6,067 bases of DNA from contig JAADHX010000037.1 in assembly GCA_013151655.1 (NCBI GenBank), forward strand, positions 1-6,067, read 5' to 3'. The position numbers were made by a program, and so were the translations under genes. The stretch is from Actinomycetota bacterium. GTDB lineage: Bacteria; Actinomycetota; Acidimicrobiia; Acidimicrobiales; Poriferisodalaceae. Under the pieces are notes generated by a model. It searched no databases and had not been told where the DNA came from. It worked only from the letters and a program-made list of their open reading frames with translations. This document shows, in pieces, positions 5,599 to 6,067 of this stretch; position 1 is the first letter of the stretch; the number at the start of each line of letters is the position of its first letter.

Positions 5599-6067
5599 AT
5601 GCACAACGCAGCAGGAGTCAGTCCGCCAGGGTCACCCATCAACACAGGATCACCTAGCCACAAAGAAACACCGGCCGATGGCAGCCGGCGGGTTCCGCCT
5701 GGCCTCGATGGAATAGTTGTTACCGACACCTCCGTTGGCGCGGTGCACGGAGATGAAGGGTATTTCCAGTATCGAGGCCATTCAGCCGCTCTGTTAGCCC
5801 GGGAGCAGTCGATCGAATCGATCTGGTATCTCCTTCACAATTCAGCCATGCCAACCGACCGCGGCATCAAGGACTTTATGGCGCTCACCGGGGCCGGCCG
5901 CGCCATCGATGCCAGCACCGAACAACTTCTTGACCACATCGCCGGTGTTGCAACGTTCCAGGCGTTGCGTACCGCACTCAGCTTCCACGGGGCAGGCCTT
6001 GGGCCTTGGGTTGACCGACCAGTCGATGAGGTGCGCGGCGAATGCATCGGCCTCATTGCGCCGATTC
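5599..6067 (+). CDS. Citrate synthase, CitA/citrate synthase 2 type, 3'-truncated by window edge
   Basis: The frame from the ATG at 5599 stays open to the window edge (156 codons plus one base). It begins, after an extension of about 31 residues rich in Pro, Ser, Gly and Thr, with the citrate synthase N-terminal signature: VPPGLDGIVVTDTSVGAV (32-49), EGYFQYRGHSAALLA (53-67) and the SIESIWYLLHNSAMPTD helix region (71-87). This matches the opening of actinobacterial citrate synthase 2 (CitA), where LDG, YRG and a tryptophan helix recur. The catalytic residues lie beyond the edge and cannot be checked. An in-frame TGA at 5548-5550 and no other ATG or GTG before the domain make 5599 the only sensible start. 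The gene is divergent from the HTH-fused citrate synthase with 96 bp between them. The product would condense oxaloacetate with acetyl-CoA or propionyl-CoA; which one is not decidable here. Confidence 0.88.
   Translation, partial: MHNAAGVSPPGSPINTGSPSHKETPADGSRRVPPGLDGIVVTDTSVGAVHGDEGYFQYRGHSAALLAREQSIESIWYLLHNSAMPTDRGIKDFMALTGAGRAIDASTEQLLDHIAGVATFQALRTALSFHGAGLGPWVDRPVDEVRGECIGLIAPI

Noticed and set aside
5450..5716. 88-codon plus-strand open frame crossing the divergent promoter region
   Set aside because: It overlaps the start regions of both citrate synthase genes in other frames and shows no family resemblance.
5835..6056. 73-codon minus-strand open frame at the right end
   Set aside because: It lies inside the truncated second citrate synthase, whose plus-strand translation matches the family.

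Overview
The window looks like a piece of a high-GC Gram-positive chromosome (roughly 60% G+C by eye), most likely an actinobacterium. The lipoprotein signal peptide, with a basic N-terminus and an AAAC lipobox followed by a long Ser/Thr/Gly/Asp linker, and the actinobacterial flavour of the citrate synthase genes point that way. Acidimicrobiia are my best guess, from style rather than from any marker gene. No RNA gene, CRISPR array, insertion sequence or phage gene is visible. The DNA is densely coding.

Left part, plus strand (1-3019): the C-terminal two thirds of a DppC/OppC-type ABC permease, cut by the window edge, is followed 40 bp later by a large family 5 solute-binding lipoprotein. 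This is the end of an oligopeptide/dipeptide-type uptake operon. The binding protein carries an extra C-terminal domain of about 155 residues that ordinary members of the family lack.

Middle part, minus strand (5502 down to 3029): a two-gene unit. The upstream gene encodes a citrate synthase fused to an N-terminal MerR/excisionase-like helix-turn-helix. The downstream gene, after a 35-bp gap, encodes a class III PLP aminotransferase of the omega-amino-acid:pyruvate type. It converges on the transporter operon with only 9 bp between the stop codons and no evident terminator.

Right part, plus strand (5599 to the edge): the N-terminal 156 codons of a second citrate synthase (CitA/citrate synthase 2 type). 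It runs off the window with no stop codon and is transcribed divergently from the HTH-fused one. The 96-bp divergent region holds a perfect 14-bp palindrome within a cluster of TTGAT/ATCAA half-sites, and a candidate promoter in each direction. Neither start codon has a Shine-Dalgarno sequence, and each candidate -10 box ends 6 nt before its ATG, so both mRNAs may be leaderless.

The most interesting unit is this divergent citrate synthase pair. The HTH-fused enzyme keeps the His-His-Asp catalytic residues and may act both as an enzyme and as a DNA-binding regulator of its partner and itself, through the palindrome. The aminotransferase would feed an amino-acid-derived oxo-acid or semialdehyde toward central carbon metabolism. 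The link with the neighbouring peptide transporter is positional only, because it is in the opposite orientation.
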